64,000 nt of DNA, taken from assembly GCA_951813285.1 (NCBI GenBank), contig OX638355.1:3739136-3803135 (forward strand), written 5' to 3'. The position numbers and the translations under genes were made by a program. This DNA is from Terriglobia bacterium. Its GTDB lineage: Bacteria > Acidobacteriota > Terriglobia > Versatilivoradales > Versatilivoraceae. Below the pieces are notes generated by a model, which was not told where the DNA came from, did not search any database, and was given only the letters and a program-made list of their open reading frames with translations. Below, piece after piece: positions 46,646 through 57,448 of this stretch; position 1 is the first letter of the stretch; each line of letters opens with the position of its first letter.

Positions 46646-49258
46646 ATGTTCCACACTCCACTTCTGTTGCCGACGGTGGCTTTCTGCCTGGGTGTTGCCG
46701 CTCATGCCCAGGTCACCAACTCCCCGGAATCCCTATGGGCTGCCGGCGCTCTGACGCTGTGCCTCTCATGGATTCTCTGGGTCAAGGACAGAGCCTGGAG
46801 CTGCCGGATCGTCCTGGTCCTGGCCTTCGGCCTGATGGGATTGGCCTGGACAGGCATCCACCAGCTCCAGTTCGATCCCAACCACCTTCGAACCCTGGTC
46901 CGATCCGATGCGCTTGACCTGACGGCTCCCTGCCGGGTGAGGGGGCGTTGCACTCGAGTTTCGGACGTAAAGGGCCAAGGCATCCGACTGGAGGTGGAAG
47001 TCCACCACCTGGCAAACCGGTTTGCAGGCTTTGAGACCCGTGGAACGATCCGGCTTCACCTCAACTCGCCGGACATTGCTCTGGACTCTTCGCCACCCCC
47101 GCAGGCGGGCGACCGGGTCGAGTTCCTCGCCTATCTTCGAAGACCGGAGAATTTCAACAATCCGGGGCAGTTCGACTACCGGTCCTACCTGGAACTTCGG
47201 GGCATCTTCCTGACTGGGAATTTGAAGGATCCGCTCCTGCTGACCTGTCTCACCCGGCAAGAGGAATGGTCCTGGCAGGCTCTTGGCAACCGCATGCGAC
47301 AGGGCTTTTTTCGCGCACTGGATGCGCTTCCGGCATCCGAACCGGCCAGGGCCGTTCTGAAAGCCGTCCTGCTCGGAGACGACAGCGACCTTGGGGAAGA
47401 AACCGAGTCCCGTTTTCGCCTGAACGGGCTCTACCACGTGTTGGTGGTCTCGGGACTGCATGTCGGAATGATGATTGCCATGGTCTTTGCCTTGCTCAAG
47501 CGACTGGGGCTTCCACGCTGGTTGGTCCTGACCTCGACCATGGGAGCGATCGCCCTTTACAACCTGGTGGCCGAGGGACAGGTTGCCATTGAACGAGCCT
47601 CGGTCATGGGTTGTCTGTTCCTGACGGCTCTCTATTTCGACCGGGACCGCAACCTGCTTCACTCTCTCTGCCTGGCGGCCTGGTGGGTTCTCCTGAAAAA
47701 TCCCGGATGGCTGCACGACTCGGGGTTCCAACTCTCCTTCTCGGCCGCGCTGGCGATCGCCGCGGTGGGCCTTCCTCTGCTGCGCCGCACCACTCAGCCT
47801 TACAAGGAGGCTCTCGGGTCTTTGGAATCCGTCCATCTGGATCGCAACTTCCCCCCCCGACTGGCCGCCTGGCGGGTCGGCTTGCGACTCCGCGGCTCCG
47901 GATTGGGGGAGTCTGTGGGGATTGCTCGACCGGCCATCCACCTCGGTCTGATTGCCTGGCCCTACAAGCTCGCCTTGGGCCTTGTGGATATTTTCCTGGT
48001 TTCCATCGCCATCCAGGCGGTGCTCCTGATTCCGCTGACGATCTATTTCCACCGGGTGGTGCTGCCCGTGATCTTCCTCAATGTGCTGGTCATTCCCCTG
48101 GTCGCCATGATCATACCCCTGGGATTTTCCTATCTTGTCTGGGCCAGTCTGTTCCCGCAGAGCGCCTGGCTGTTCGGTTGGGCCTGCGGCCTGTTGGCTG
48201 AAGGTCTTCTGAGCCTCAACCGCGCTTTTTCCGCAATCCCCTGGCTAGGCTTTTCCCTGCCCCAGGTTCCCCTGGCCTGGGTGTTGGCCTACTACGGCTC
48301 CCTGGCCCTGTGGGTCACCACCAGAGCCCCCCGACCCCTGAGGCTGTCCGGCGCCGTCATCTGGCTGGCATCCCTGACGGTCCTGCTTTCAGGCGGACAA
48401 GGGGTCAAATCCGGATCGCAGGAGATGAGTTTGACTTTTCTGGATGTGCGGCAAGGAGACAGCATCCTGGTAGGCTGGCCGAACGGCGGGCACACTCTGG
48501 TCGATGGCGGTGGCAGTTGGGCCGGGGCCGGCCACCGATCCGAGATCGTGGGGTCCGCTTTTGACGTCGGTGAGCAGGTGGTCGCGCCTTATCTCCGGAG
48601 CCGCGGCGTCCGATCGCTGGAAGCGGTGGTCCTGACCCATGCCCACCAGGACCATATGGGAGGTTTGGGGTTTATTCTGGACAACTTCGAGGTCAAGGAA
48701 TTCTGGCTTGGAAACGGCCCCGTTTCCCCCGGTCTGCTCGCACTGCTCAAAAAGGCGAAAGCACGCGGCCTCAGGATCCGAGCCTTTCAAGCCGGGGACA
48801 GGCTCAATGTTCATGGGGCCGGAGTGGAATTTCTCAATCCCGGTTGCGGCCCCTCCGACGGAAATCTCAACAACGACTCCCTGGTTTTGAGATTGACCTT
48901 CGGGCGCAGATCCTTCTTGTTGACCGGAGATATCGAGGAGCCGGTAGAGGAATGCCTCGCAGCCCTCGGACGCGGCCTCCAAGCCGATGTCTTGAAGGTA
49001 GCCCACCATGGAAGCTGGACCTCAACCTCCTTTCTCTTCCTGAACCGGGTCAATCCGGTGCTTGCCGTTATTTCGGCGGGAAAGGTCAACCCCTTCGGCC
49101 ATCCTCACCCCGAGGTGGTTCGCCGCTTGAAGACACTTCCCCTGCAATTGTTCCGCACCGACCGACAGGGGGCCGTCACCATCCGCAGCGACGGAAACTA
49201 CCTTCGCACCGCCACCTTCCTGGAGGAAGCAGGGCAATCGTCACGGTTTAATCGATAA
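46646..49258 (+). CDS. comEC: ComEC/Rec2 DNA-uptake channel protein
   Basis: An 870-residue inner-membrane protein of natural transformation. The N-terminal soluble segment (OB-like, DUF4131) is flanked by hydrophobic helices, the Competence core contains LYHVLVVSGLHVGMMIAM and ALYNLVAEGQVAIERASVMG, and a metallo-beta-lactamase domain ends the protein (DVRQGDSILV, VLTHAHQDHMGGLGFIL, LTGDIEEP, VAHHGS). ATG 46646 gives a hydrophobic first helix. All three domains and metal motifs are intact. No other com gene is near. It lies divergently from the QueD-like gene. Confidence 0.95.
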   Translation: MFHTPLLLPTVAFCLGVAAHAQVTNSPESLWAAGALTLCLSWILWVKDRAWSCRIVLVLAFGLMGLAWTGIHQLQFDPNHLRTLVRSDALDLTAPCRVRGRCTRVSDVKGQGIRLEVEVHHLANRFAGFETRGTIRLHLNSPDIALDSSPPPQAGDRVEFLAYLRRPENFNNPGQFDYRSYLELRGIFLTGNLKDPLLLTCLTRQEEWSWQALGNRMRQGFFRALDALPASEPARAVLKAVLLGDDSDLGEETESRFRLNGLYHVLVVSGLHVGMMIAMVFALLKRLGLPRWLVLTSTMGAIALYNLVAEGQVAIERASVMGCLFLTALYFDRDRNLLHSLCLAAWWVLLKNPGWLHDSGFQLSFSAALAIAAVGLPLLRRTTQPYKEALGSLESVHLDRNFPPRLAAWRVGLRLRGSGLGESVGIARPAIHLGLIAWPYKLALGLVDIFLVSIAIQAVLLIPLTIYFHRVVLPVIFLNVLVIPLVAMIIPLGFSYLVWASLFPQSAWLFGWACGLLAEGLLSLNRAFSAIPWLGFSLPQVPLAWVLAYYGSLALWVTTRAPRPLRLSGAVIWLASLTVLLSGGQGVKSGSQEMSLTFLDVRQGDSILVGWPNGGHTLVDGGGSWAGAGHRSEIVGSAFDVGEQVVAPYLRSRGVRSLEAVVLTHAHQDHMGGLGFILDNFEVKEFWLGNGPVSPGLLALLKKAKARGLRIRAFQAGDRLNVHGAGVEFLNPGCGPSDGNLNNDSLVLRLTFGRRSFLLTGDIEEPVEECLAALGRGLQADVLKVAHHGSWTSTSFLFLNRVNPVLAVISAGKVNPFGHPHPEVVRRLKTLPLQLFRTDRQGAVTIRSDGNYLRTATFLEEAGQSSRFNR

Positions 49259-49290
49259 AGGGGTAAGCCGTTTGCAAAATTCGGAATCGA

Positions 49291-49544
49291 GCATCTCCAT
49301 GAAACGGCAGAGAGCGGACTTGCCCCGCGAGTGACCTCTCCCCTGGTTTCTCCCAGGAAAGCTCCCGCTGCCAATGGGGTCAACGGCTCAACCACACAAA
49401 GCACAAAATAAGGCTCCAGTCTCGCCCAATGCCGTTTTTGTGCCTCTTGTGGCCATTCAGGCACAGGGCTAACCTGCCCCTCGGATTCCCTGTCCCCTCT
49501 CCCGACCCATAACACGCTTGCCTGCGGAAATTTGCAAAAGGCTC
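49291..49544 (+). repeat. Dispersed element, copy 1 (about 254 bp)
   Basis: Begins GCATCTCCATGAAACGGCAG and ends TTTGCAAAAGGCTC. The centre has inverted CCACACAAAGCACAAAA / TTTTTGTGCCTCTTGTGG arms. The adjacent copy at 49658-49915 has the same order and orientation. Confidence 0.7.
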
Positions 49545-49657
49545 CTGCTGTTTTTGTGCCTTTTGTGGCCATTCTGTTTCAGACGGCGAACGGGTTCGGT
49601 GACCCGTATCCCTTGACGGACTTGGGAGGGAAAACCGTGGATCTGAATGAGAATCGG

Positions 49658-49915
49658 GCACCTCCATGATGCAACAGAAACCGGACCTGTCTCTTTACCA
49701 CTCCCGGGAACAATCCCGCTGCCAACCGCATATGGCGAAAGCCTCTGGCATTAACCACAAGAAGCACAAAAGGCACAAAATGGGATTCGAGACTGGTCTA
49801 TGGGTGTTATTGTGCCATTTGTGGCCATTCAGGCACAGGGCGCACCTGCCTCTCGAATTCCCTGTCCCTCTCCCGAACCTCAAAACCCTTGTCTGAGGAA
49901 TTTTGCAAAAGGCTC
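49658..49915 (+). repeat. Dispersed element, copy 2 (about 258 bp)
   Basis: Same layout as the copy 367 bases upstream: GCACCTCCATGATGCAACAG, then CCACAAGAAGCACAAAAGGC, ATTGTGCCATTTGTGGCC, CATTCAGGCACAGGGC and TTTTGCAAAAGGCTCG. The 49259-50012 gap holds these two copies and no visible gene. Confidence 0.7.
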
Positions 49916-50012
49916 GAGTGTCTTTGAGGGCGTGGCCGGTGGTCGTGGCCAGCAATCGAAGGCGACGATTGCGGGCTGGCTGAAGAGCCGGCAGCGATCG
50001 GTGGCCTGCCCA

Positions 50013-51170
50013 TCAGTCGGACAGGAACTTCACGTCGCTGCCGAACTTGCGGTACTGCTTGAACTGGATGACATTCCTGGTGTGGAGCCTGGCCGTGCGA
50101 TTCTCCATCAGGACCTCCGCCCGGACCGGAAGCCAGTATCGCTGTCCCGCGATCTCCACCCGGTTGTACTCGGTGGAACCCTCCGAGCGTGTAATGGGGA
50201 AGGTGTCGGGGATTCTATAAGCCCGCTCCTTGATCTGTACGACCTGCATCGAGTCCGGGTCAATCCAGCATCGCCCCCGGTAAGGCGTGACCACGCCCAG
50301 TTCGGTGGTCCCGTCCCTGAAAATGATACTTCTCTTGGAGGTGTCCTTGGGCACTCGAAAACCGACGCGCACCGTGGGCGCGCCACGGCTGTGGTCGATC
50401 CCCTCGAAGCGGAAAAGGGTCCGGGTTGCAGGGTCGAAAAGGTAATTCAAGGAGGATCCGAACTCGCCGGTCGAGGTTGTCCCCTTGAGCGATTCCAGGG
50501 TGGCATTGGAGGCCGCCGAACGATTCCCGACCGACACCAGCTTATAGTGCTCCTGTTTGTCGTAATAGGTCAACTCCGCCACGAAGTTGTCCATCCGCAC
50601 CCAACCCGTCTTGGGAAGGCGGCGCAGATAACGCTGGGTGATCTGGGTACAGATGAAATTCGGCAGGTTGTCGGTGTAGGTCATCGCGGTGCTTCGCACA
50701 TCTTCCAGGAAATTCGGCCAGGTCTCCCGGTCCGGCAATCCGGAGCGCACAGGCGTTGCGGCCGGCGCGGGAGTTGACGCCGAACCCGGTGCTGACGGCT
50801 CGGTCGCCGCCCGTTCATCAGGAGGTGGGATGAAGACCGGCGGTGGAGGCGCAACTCCCGGCGGGGGTCTCAGGGTCGATGCAAGCGGTTGGGTTCGCCC
50901 GTTTTCCTGCACTGCCCGGATGATGGCGGGATCAGCCTGGCGAGCTTTCAGTTCCTGCAGGAGGATGTCCTTGACCCGAAAGCCGATCCCGCGCTCCCCG
51001 ATCAATTCCACCACCTGTTGGGGAGTCACTGCTCCCATGCGGGCCGTGGTAACCAGGGCCAGAAGTTCCTCCCGGCTGATAGGCCCTTCGGCCGTCAACG
51101 GGTAGAGGGGTGCTCCGACAAGAATGATCAGCAGAAGGCCGCCCAGTGCGTAGCGGCTCGAGAGTGCCAC
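50013..51170 (-). CDS. Exported LolA-like outer-membrane lipoprotein-sorting domain protein
   Basis: About 385 residues. A signal sequence (SSRYALGGLLLIILVGAPLY) is followed by a helical segment (ISREELLALVTTARMGAVTP and on), a Pro/Ala-rich linker, then a beta-rich domain with YLRRLPKTGWVRMDNFVAEL, FRFEGIDHSRGAPTV, WIDPDSMQVVQIKERA and WLPVRAEVLMENR, the alternating pattern of LolA/RseB-like folds. The start is GTG 51170 with GGGAG about 8 bases upstream; the frame extends to 51422 but overlaps the FecR gene. A role in lipoprotein handling is inferred from the fold only. Confidence 0.7.
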   Translation of the reverse strand: MALSSRYALGGLLLIILVGAPLYPLTAEGPISREELLALVTTARMGAVTPQQVVELIGERGIGFRVKDILLQELKARQADPAIIRAVQENGRTQPLASTLRPPPGVAPPPPVFIPPPDERAATEPSAPGSASTPAPAATPVRSGLPDRETWPNFLEDVRSTAMTYTDNLPNFICTQITQRYLRRLPKTGWVRMDNFVAELTYYDKQEHYKLVSVGNRSAASNATLESLKGTTSTGEFGSSLNYLFDPATRTLFRFEGIDHSRGAPTVRVGFRVPKDTSKRSIIFRDGTTELGVVTPYRGRCWIDPDSMQVVQIKERAYRIPDTFPITRSEGSTEYNRVEIAGQRYWLPVRAEVLMENRTARLHTRNVIQFKQYRKFGSDVKFLSD

Positions 51171-51276
51171 GATGCTTCTCCCACCGGTTTTCCCCAAATT
51201 ATACCGGCAATTCGGGAATGCCGAAAGAAGCGTTGTCTTGTGCGGAACGGTCAGGCTGGGTTCGCGGGCCGGGAAG

Positions 51277-52302
51277 TTACCTCCCGCGAACGCTGCTGCT
51301 GGCTGCGGCGCGGCTCTGTTGAGCCCCTGAACCGGCGGCAATACTGCTGGAGGTGGAAGTGGCTGCCGAAGACCGGTGCACGCTGGTTGTGGCCGGTATA
51401 TAGGTAGAACTCGACCTACCAAGAATGGAACCGCCGTTGCCTCTGGATGCGTAGACGGGACCGTATGACCGCCAGGTGGGGCAGTAGTTGCCGTAGGCCA
51501 GGCCGTAGGGCGACCTCAGCAGGAAATGGAACGGGATGAAGGTATACATCCGGGAGAACGGGTCATAGACCCAACCCCCATTCGACCGGAAGCCATATCT
51601 GGACAAGGCCGACCGAGACATCCAGGAGGGAATCTTGGAGTTGGCGGCGATCAACGCAACCGCCCGTTCCCGGCTCCAGCGATCGGTATCGTCGAAGGAA
51701 TCTTTTCCCACCTTGCTGTAGCGCAATCGTCCTCTTGCGGAACGGTTGAGATTGAAGGTCTTTCCCGATTTCAGAGCGGCGATCTTGACCTGGTCTCTGG
51801 TCCACTTCAGCTTGCCGTTGAATACCGTCACCTGAACCTGGCCGTCCGCATCGACCGCGAATCGATACAAACCCTTTTTGAGTACTCTCAGATCTCCGGA
51901 CGGCGTCTGAATCTGAAGTCGGTGGACCTTGCGCCGCAGGCTCAGCGATTCCACGATCGCGATGCCTTCTTCCAGGGCAAAACGCATGTCGTCGAAGGCG
52001 GTCGCCAGAACCCGAACCCGGCTGTTTTCCGCCACTCGCAGATAGGTTCCCGGGTTGAGCAGCATTTCCACCCGCTGGTCCCCCGTCGTCTGCAGCACAT
52101 CCCCCTTGGCGAGCTGGTGCCGGGGCTCGACCGGCCGTGGCTCGGACAGTTCGGGATTGCTCACGGTAGGCTCACCCTCCACGTAGTTGATCATGCCCGA
52201 CTTGGCCGAGATGAAGTATGCGGCCGTTTCGTTAGCGTTCACCACCCCAATGTCGGCAAACAGCAGAGCGACGAGCCCAAGGTACGCTTTCGGTTGCAGC
52301 AT
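51277..52302 (-). CDS. Exported FecR-domain protein
   Basis: About 341 residues: a signal peptide (MLQPKAYLGLVALLFADIGV), then a FecR-like beta region (INYVEGEPTV, LAKGDVLQTTGDQRVEMLLN, PGTYLRVAENSRVRVL, LQIQTPSGDLRVLKKGLYRF), a middle YGFRSNGGWVYDPFSRMYTF motif often seen after FecR-like domains in secreted proteins, and a Ser/Ala-rich tail. GAGGAG precedes ATG 52302 by 7 bases. No FecI sigma factor or TonB receptor is adjacent, so it is not an iron-signalling FecR; a structural periplasmic role is likelier. It lies 106 bases upstream of the LolA-like gene on the same strand. Confidence 0.75.
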   Translation of the reverse strand: MLQPKAYLGLVALLFADIGVVNANETAAYFISAKSGMINYVEGEPTVSNPELSEPRPVEPRHQLAKGDVLQTTGDQRVEMLLNPGTYLRVAENSRVRVLATAFDDMRFALEEGIAIVESLSLRRKVHRLQIQTPSGDLRVLKKGLYRFAVDADGQVQVTVFNGKLKWTRDQVKIAALKSGKTFNLNRSARGRLRYSKVGKDSFDDTDRWSRERAVALIAANSKIPSWMSRSALSRYGFRSNGGWVYDPFSRMYTFIPFHFLLRSPYGLAYGNYCPTWRSYGPVYASRGNGGSILGRSSSTYIPATTSVHRSSAATSTSSSIAAGSGAQQSRAAASSSVRGR

Positions 52303-52436
52303 GGCATTGCTCCTCGGAAAGACCTTCGGAATCGACAAACGTTGTTTTTACGCCTTTTTCTAGTGGTACTGTACAGCCAGTATAGACCCAATCTCCAAGC
52401 TAGTAAAGAAACATCGGCCGTACAATTCGTCCCCAT

Positions 52437-55196
52437 TCACCCGCGTGCGGTGGCCCTGACTTTTTGGGAAGTTTCGGGAGTCGGCTGAGAGAGCTTGATC
52501 GCCGCCTGGGCTGCGGCCAGACGGGCAATGGGAACCCGATACGGGGAACAACTGACATAGTCCTGCTCCAGTTGATGGCAGAACTCGATGCTGGATGGAT
52601 CGCCCCCATGTTCGCCGCAGATCCCGATCTTGATTTCAGGCCTGGTGGCCCTCCCCTTCACCACCGCAATCTTCATCAACTCCCCAACCCCGGCGATGTC
52701 AAGGGACTGGAATGGATCCCTGGGATAGATGTCCCGCTGCAGATAGGGCATCAGGAACCGGTCGGCATCATCGCGGCTCAAAGCCAGGGTGGTTTGAGTC
52801 AAGTCATTGGTTCCGAAGCTGAAGAAGTCCGCCGAACGCGCAATTTCGTCCGCGGTGAGAGCTCCCCTGGGAACCTCGATCATGGTGCCCACCTGATACT
52901 CGATCTCCAGTTTCCGGGAATCCATCACCTGTCTTGCCACTTGCCGCACGATTTTGGCCTGATCATCCAGTTCCTTGACGTTGCCTACCAGGGGGATCAT
53001 GACCTCCGGCACGGCTTTCTTCCCACGACCGATTACATTTGCGGCCGCCTCGAAGATCGCTTGAGCCTGCATCCGGGTGATTTCGGGATAGACGACTCCC
53101 AGGCGGCAGCCGCGAAAACCGATCATGGGATTGAACTCGTGAAATGAATCCACTTTGGCCTTGACCGCCTCAAAGGAAACGCCCATCTCCGCAGCCAACT
53201 CCCTCTGAGCCGACGCCTCGTGAGGCAGGAACTCGTGGAGAGGCGGATCAAGGGTCCGGATGGTGACCGGCCTGCCTTCCATCACTTCGAAAATATGCTC
53301 AAAATCCTCCCGTTGGAGGGGCAAGAGCTTGGACAAGGCGCGTTCCCGCATTTCCGGGGTTGAAGCCAGAATCATTTCCCGCATCGGGCCGATCTCCCCC
53401 TCGCCGAAGAACATGTGCTCGGTTCGGCACAAACCGATCCCCTCGGCCCCGAACGCGATTGCGGCAGCTGCCTGGTCCGCCTGATCCGCGTTGGCACGGA
53501 TAGCCAGCCTACGAACCCGGTCCGCCCATTCCATCAGTTTCCGATACTGCCGGTAAACCTGAGCCTCCTTCTCATCGGATAACTGGTGCAGGAGGACTTG
53601 AATGACCTCCGAATCTCGTGCCGCAATGGGCCCCTGGATCACCTCGCCGGTGGTTCCGTCCAATGACAGAAAGTCACCCTCCCGGATGACCCGTCCGTTG
53701 ACTCGCATGTGGCGTTGAGAGTAATCGATGGCCAAGGCGCTGCAGCCGGCAACGCACACCTTGCCCATTTGCCTGGCGACCAGAGCCGCATGGGAGGTCG
53801 TGCCCCCCCGAGCCGTCAGAATCCCCTCGGCCGCGTTCATTCCCTTGATATCCTCAGGTGAGGTCTCGATGCGGGTCAGAATGACCCGTTCCCCGCGACT
53901 CTTCCACTCCTCGGCATCCGGTGCGTTGAAGACCACTCGGCCGACGGCCGCGCCAGGGCCGGCATTGAGACCCTTGGCCAGCAAGCGGCCCTGCTCGATG
54001 GCAGCCGCCTTCTCCTCCAGATCGAAAACCGGACGCAATAGTTGGTTCAGTTGATCCGGTTCCACCCTCAGCAGAGCCTCATCGGGTGTGATCAACCCTT
54101 CATCCACCATGTCGACGGCGATCCTGATGGCGGCGAATGCGGTCCGCTTCCCGACGCGACACTGCAACAGGTAGAACTTCCCCTGCTGAATGGTGAACTC
54201 GATATCCAGCATGTCCCGATAGTGCTTCTCCAGAATCTCGCGAGCTCGATCCAAATGGCCATACAGATCCGGTCTCTCGCGAGCCAATTCCGCAATGGCG
54301 GCAGGGGTTCGAGCCCCCGACACCACATCCTCCCCCTGAGCGTTTCCGAGATACTCCCCATAGAGCACGTTTTCTCCGGTTGCGGCATTCCTGGTGAAGG
54401 CCACCCCCGATCCGGAGTCGGATCCCATGTTCCCGAACACCATGGCCTGCACGTTGACGGCAGTTCCCCAGCTGGCAGGAATGTCGTTGAGTCTCCGATA
54501 TTCTTCAGCGCGCGGATTCATCCAGGAACCGAACACGGCTCCAATGGCGCCCCATAGCTGCTCATGGGGATCGACGGGAAAGTCGACTCCCGTCCGGCGT
54601 CTGATCTCGCGTTTGAAGAGGCGCACCAGGTCCTGGAGATCCATGGTGGTGAATTCCGTATCCAGGACCAGGCCGCGCGTCTCCTTCTTCTCCTCGATCA
54701 TGCGCTCGAAGGGATCGACTTCATCCTTTCCGGTCGGCTTCATCCCGAGCACAACGCTTCCGTACATCTGCAGGAATCGCCGATAGGAATCCCAGGCAAA
54801 CCTCGCATTGCCGGTTCGCAGGGCCAGCCCCTCGACCGTGCTGTCGTTCAATCCCAGGTTCAAGACCGTGTCCATCATGCCGGGCATCGAGGCCCGGGCC
54901 CCTGAGCGCACCGAAACCAGCAAGGGATTTTCGGCATCGCCGAACCGCATTTCCATGAGCTCTTCCATTTCATGGAGCGCTTTGGAAACCTCATCGGGCA
55001 GGCCGGCGGGATACTGTTCCTCTTCCCTGTAATAGTGGGCGCAGACCTCGGTCGAGATGGTGAAGCCGGGGGGAACCGGCAGTCCCAGGTTGGTCATCTC
55101 CGCCAGATTGGCTCCCTTCCCGCCCAGCAGGTTCTTCATGTCAGCCCGACCGTCGGCCCTGCCGTCGCCAAAAAAGTAAACCGACTTTTCAGCCAT
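52437..55196 (-). CDS. ppdK: Pyruvate, phosphate dikinase
   Basis: Interconverts pyruvate, ATP and phosphate with PEP, AMP and pyrophosphate. About 919 residues, full length. The N-terminal ATP-grasp domain has [20 protein letters not shown] and [20 protein letters not shown]; the phosphohistidine domain has [19 protein letters not shown]; the PEP-binding barrel has [30 protein letters not shown] and [12 protein letters not shown] with the catalytic Cys. GGAGAG lies 5 bases before ATG 55196. It follows glyS on the same strand. Confidence 0.97.
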   Translation of the reverse strand: MAEKSVYFFGDGRADGRADMKNLLGGKGANLAEMTNLGLPVPPGFTISTEVCAHYYREEEQYPAGLPDEVSKALHEMEELMEMRFGDAENPLLVSVRSGARASMPGMMDTVLNLGLNDSTVEGLALRTGNARFAWDSYRRFLQMYGSVVLGMKPTGKDEVDPFERMIEEKKETRGLVLDTEFTTMDLQDLVRLFKREIRRRTGVDFPVDPHEQLWGAIGAVFGSWMNPRAEEYRRLNDIPASWGTAVNVQAMVFGNMGSDSGSGVAFTRNAATGENVLYGEYLGNAQGEDVVSGARTPAAIAELARERPDLYGHLDRAREILEKHYRDMLDIEFTIQQGKFYLLQCRVGKRTAFAAIRIAVDMVDEGLITPDEALLRVEPDQLNQLLRPVFDLEEKAAAIEQGRLLAKGLNAGPGAAVGRVVFNAPDAEEWKSRGERVILTRIETSPEDIKGMNAAEGILTARGGTTSHAALVARQMGKVCVAGCSALAIDYSQRHMRVNGRVIREGDFLSLDGTTGEVIQGPIAARDSEVIQVLLHQLSDEKEAQVYRQYRKLMEWADRVRRLAIRANADQADQAAAAIAFGAEGIGLCRTEHMFFGEGEIGPMREMILASTPEMRERALSKLLPLQREDFEHIFEVMEGRPVTIRTLDPPLHEFLPHEASAQRELAAEMGVSFEAVKAKVDSFHEFNPMIGFRGCRLGVVYPEITRMQAQAIFEAAANVIGRGKKAVPEVMIPLVGNVKELDDQAKIVRQVARQVMDSRKLEIEYQVGTMIEVPRGALTADEIARSADFFSFGTNDLTQTTLALSRDDADRFLMPYLQRDIYPRDPFQSLDIAGVGELMKIAVVKGRATRPEIKIGICGEHGGDPSSIEFCHQLEQDYVSCSPYRVPIARLAAAQAAIKLSQPTPETSQKVRATARG

Positions 55197-55280
55197 TGTC
55201 ACTCTCCGATTCAACTCGCCGGGATTCCGGTCCCGGGCAACTCTCGAATAGGGCTAATGTCGACGCGCCGACATCGCCCG

Positions 55281-57371
55281 TCAGGTCGCCACCATCTCGG
55301 AAACGTCTGCGACCTTCAGAAACGTCTGCAAGAGAAATGCCAGCAGCGCCAGACGGTTTCTCCGCACCGTCGGATCCTTGTCCATCACCAGCACCTGGTC
55401 AAAGAAGCAGTCCACCGCGGGTCTCAGCGAGGCCATCATGCCCAGAGCCGCCTCGTGCCTTCCCGCACGAATAGCCTTGGAAATCCCGCGGTCAAGCGAA
55501 ACGACCTGGCCGTGGAGCAGGCCTTCCTCCGGCGTTGCAAACAGTGCCGGATCGATGGTGCAGGCTGCTTGAGGATCCACTTCGGCTTTCAACAGTATGT
55601 TCTTGATACGCTTGAAACTGGTCGCCAGAGACCGGAAATCGGAGCTTTCCCGCATGCCGGCGATGGCGCCCAACCGCTTCCGGCTTTCCACCGGATTGTC
55701 CCAACACACCTCCACCACCGCGTTGATTTCATCGTACCGAAACCCCTGCTCCCGGAAGAGGAAACGCAATCGGTCCTTAAGGAAGTCCCGGAAACTCCGA
55801 GAGGTTTCCTCCCGCGATCGATCGGCAAACCGGCGAACTCCCTGGTAAGCCTTGCGCAGCATTCTTTCGCAGGAAAGGTCCAGCTCTTTTGCCAGCAGGA
55901 TGCGGATCACCCCCAGGGCCTGGCGGCGCAACCCCAGGGGGTCCCGCGATCCCGTGGGAATCAGGCCCAGGCAGAAGGCCCCCGCCAAGGTGTCCAGTTT
56001 GTCGGCCAGGGCAACAATCGCCCCGCCCAGCCCGCGCGGTACAGGGTCTTCCGCGCCAACCGGCAGGTAGTGATCGTATATGGCCTCCGAAACTCCTGCC
56101 TCGATGCCCTGGACGCGGGCGTAGAGCCCCCCCATGACTCCCTGCAGATTGCTGAATTCCCGGACCATCTCGGTAGTCAGATCGGTCTTGCACAACTCGG
56201 CGGCTTGCTCCACCTGCGACAGGAGCTCGGGGTGCCGGATCGACTTGACCGTAAACGTTGATAAAGCCTTTATTCTGAGAGTCTTTTGAAACAACGTGCC
56301 GAGATTTCTCTGATAGGTGATCTGTTTCAACAATCCGATGCGGTCCTGCACTGGGATCTTCAGGTCGGACTCCCAAAAAAAGGCAGCGTCCGACAGACGG
56401 GCTCTGAGCACCCGCTCGTGTCCAGCCTGAATTTGCCGGGAATGGGTCCCGTCCGAATCCACCACCGCCAGGAATTTGGGGAGCAACTTCCCCTCGCGCT
56501 CATGAAGCGAAAAATACTTCTGATGCTCACGCATCACCGTGATGAGGACCTCCCGCGGGAGCTTCAGGAACTCCTGGTCAAAGTTCCCGCACACCACACC
56601 GGGATGCTCGCTCAGGTGGGCCACTGTTTGCAGCAGCGTTCGGTCCTCGACAAGATCGCCGCCCTGCTCAACCGCTGCCGCCTCCAGATCTGCCTGGATC
56701 CGATGCAACCGCGTCGTCGGATCGATTTCCACCTGAGCCTCTCGAAGTTTCTGCCGATACTCGTCGAAACTCCTCACCACCGCTTCACGGTTGCCGGCCA
56801 GAATTCGATGCCCGAAGGTGCGGTCGCCGGCCCGGATGGAGGCCAGCTGAATGGGTAGCACCTGCCCGTCAAAGAGGCAAAGAATCCACCGTATGGGCCG
56901 CAGAAAGAGAAAGCGGCTCGATTCCCATCGCATGCTCTTGGGCAAATCCAGTTCCTTGATGGCGTTGGGAACCTCCTCCGCCAGAATCCGGACGGCTTCG
57001 CGGCCGGGAACCCGCCTCTGATAGGACAGGTAACTGCCCTTCTTTGTCTTTGCCTCCGAGAGAGCCTCTACGCCGACCTGGTTCTTGCGAGCGAATCCCA
57101 AGGCGGCGGCGGTGGGGCGGCCGTCCTGGTCAAAGGCGATGGTCCAGGGAGGGCCGGTGATCAGCCGGCTCTGGTCCGGCTGGCTGGTCGCCACGCCGGC
57201 GGCGTGCACAATCAAGCGTCGCGGCGTGGAATAGGCGTCGATTCGGTCATGGTCCAGGGAATTTGCCGAGAGAATCCTTGCAATATTCTGTTTCAACTGC
57301 TGGGAGGTTGCCGGTAGGAAGCGTGCCGGTATCTCTTCACAGCCTATTTCCAATAAGAACTCTGATTTCAT
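55281..57371 (-). CDS. glyS: Glycyl-tRNA synthetase beta subunit
   Basis: The large subunit of the bacterial alpha2beta2 glycyl-tRNA synthetase, 696 residues, near the family length. It opens with FLLEIGCEEIPARFLP, contains LPKSMRWESSRFLFLRPIRW, EVLITVMREHQKYF, FFWESDLK and the DKLDTLAGAFCLGLIPTGSRDP HD-like block, and ends with a DALR-type anticodon-binding region. It follows glyQ by 77 bases. Confidence 0.96.
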   Translation of the reverse strand: MKSEFLLEIGCEEIPARFLPATSQQLKQNIARILSANSLDHDRIDAYSTPRRLIVHAAGVATSQPDQSRLITGPPWTIAFDQDGRPTAAALGFARKNQVGVEALSEAKTKKGSYLSYQRRVPGREAVRILAEEVPNAIKELDLPKSMRWESSRFLFLRPIRWILCLFDGQVLPIQLASIRAGDRTFGHRILAGNREAVVRSFDEYRQKLREAQVEIDPTTRLHRIQADLEAAAVEQGGDLVEDRTLLQTVAHLSEHPGVVCGNFDQEFLKLPREVLITVMREHQKYFSLHEREGKLLPKFLAVVDSDGTHSRQIQAGHERVLRARLSDAAFFWESDLKIPVQDRIGLLKQITYQRNLGTLFQKTLRIKALSTFTVKSIRHPELLSQVEQAAELCKTDLTTEMVREFSNLQGVMGGLYARVQGIEAGVSEAIYDHYLPVGAEDPVPRGLGGAIVALADKLDTLAGAFCLGLIPTGSRDPLGLRRQALGVIRILLAKELDLSCERMLRKAYQGVRRFADRSREETSRSFRDFLKDRLRFLFREQGFRYDEINAVVEVCWDNPVESRKRLGAIAGMRESSDFRSLATSFKRIKNILLKAEVDPQAACTIDPALFATPEEGLLHGQVVSLDRGISKAIRAGRHEAALGMMASLRPAVDCFFDQVLVMDKDPTVRRNRLALLAFLLQTFLKVADVSEMVAT

Positions 57372-57448
57372 CGATTCAAGTGGGGAGGTCTAATCGGAAA
57401 CTTCAGGGTGAATCGACCCTCTTGGTCCACTTTGGGTCCCTGAACGGG

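Noticed and set aside
51277-52302. FecR protein as an iron-siderophore sigma regulator
   Set aside because: No FecI-type sigma factor or TonB-dependent receptor is adjacent, and it has a cleavable-type signal rather than an N-terminal cytoplasmic anti-sigma domain.
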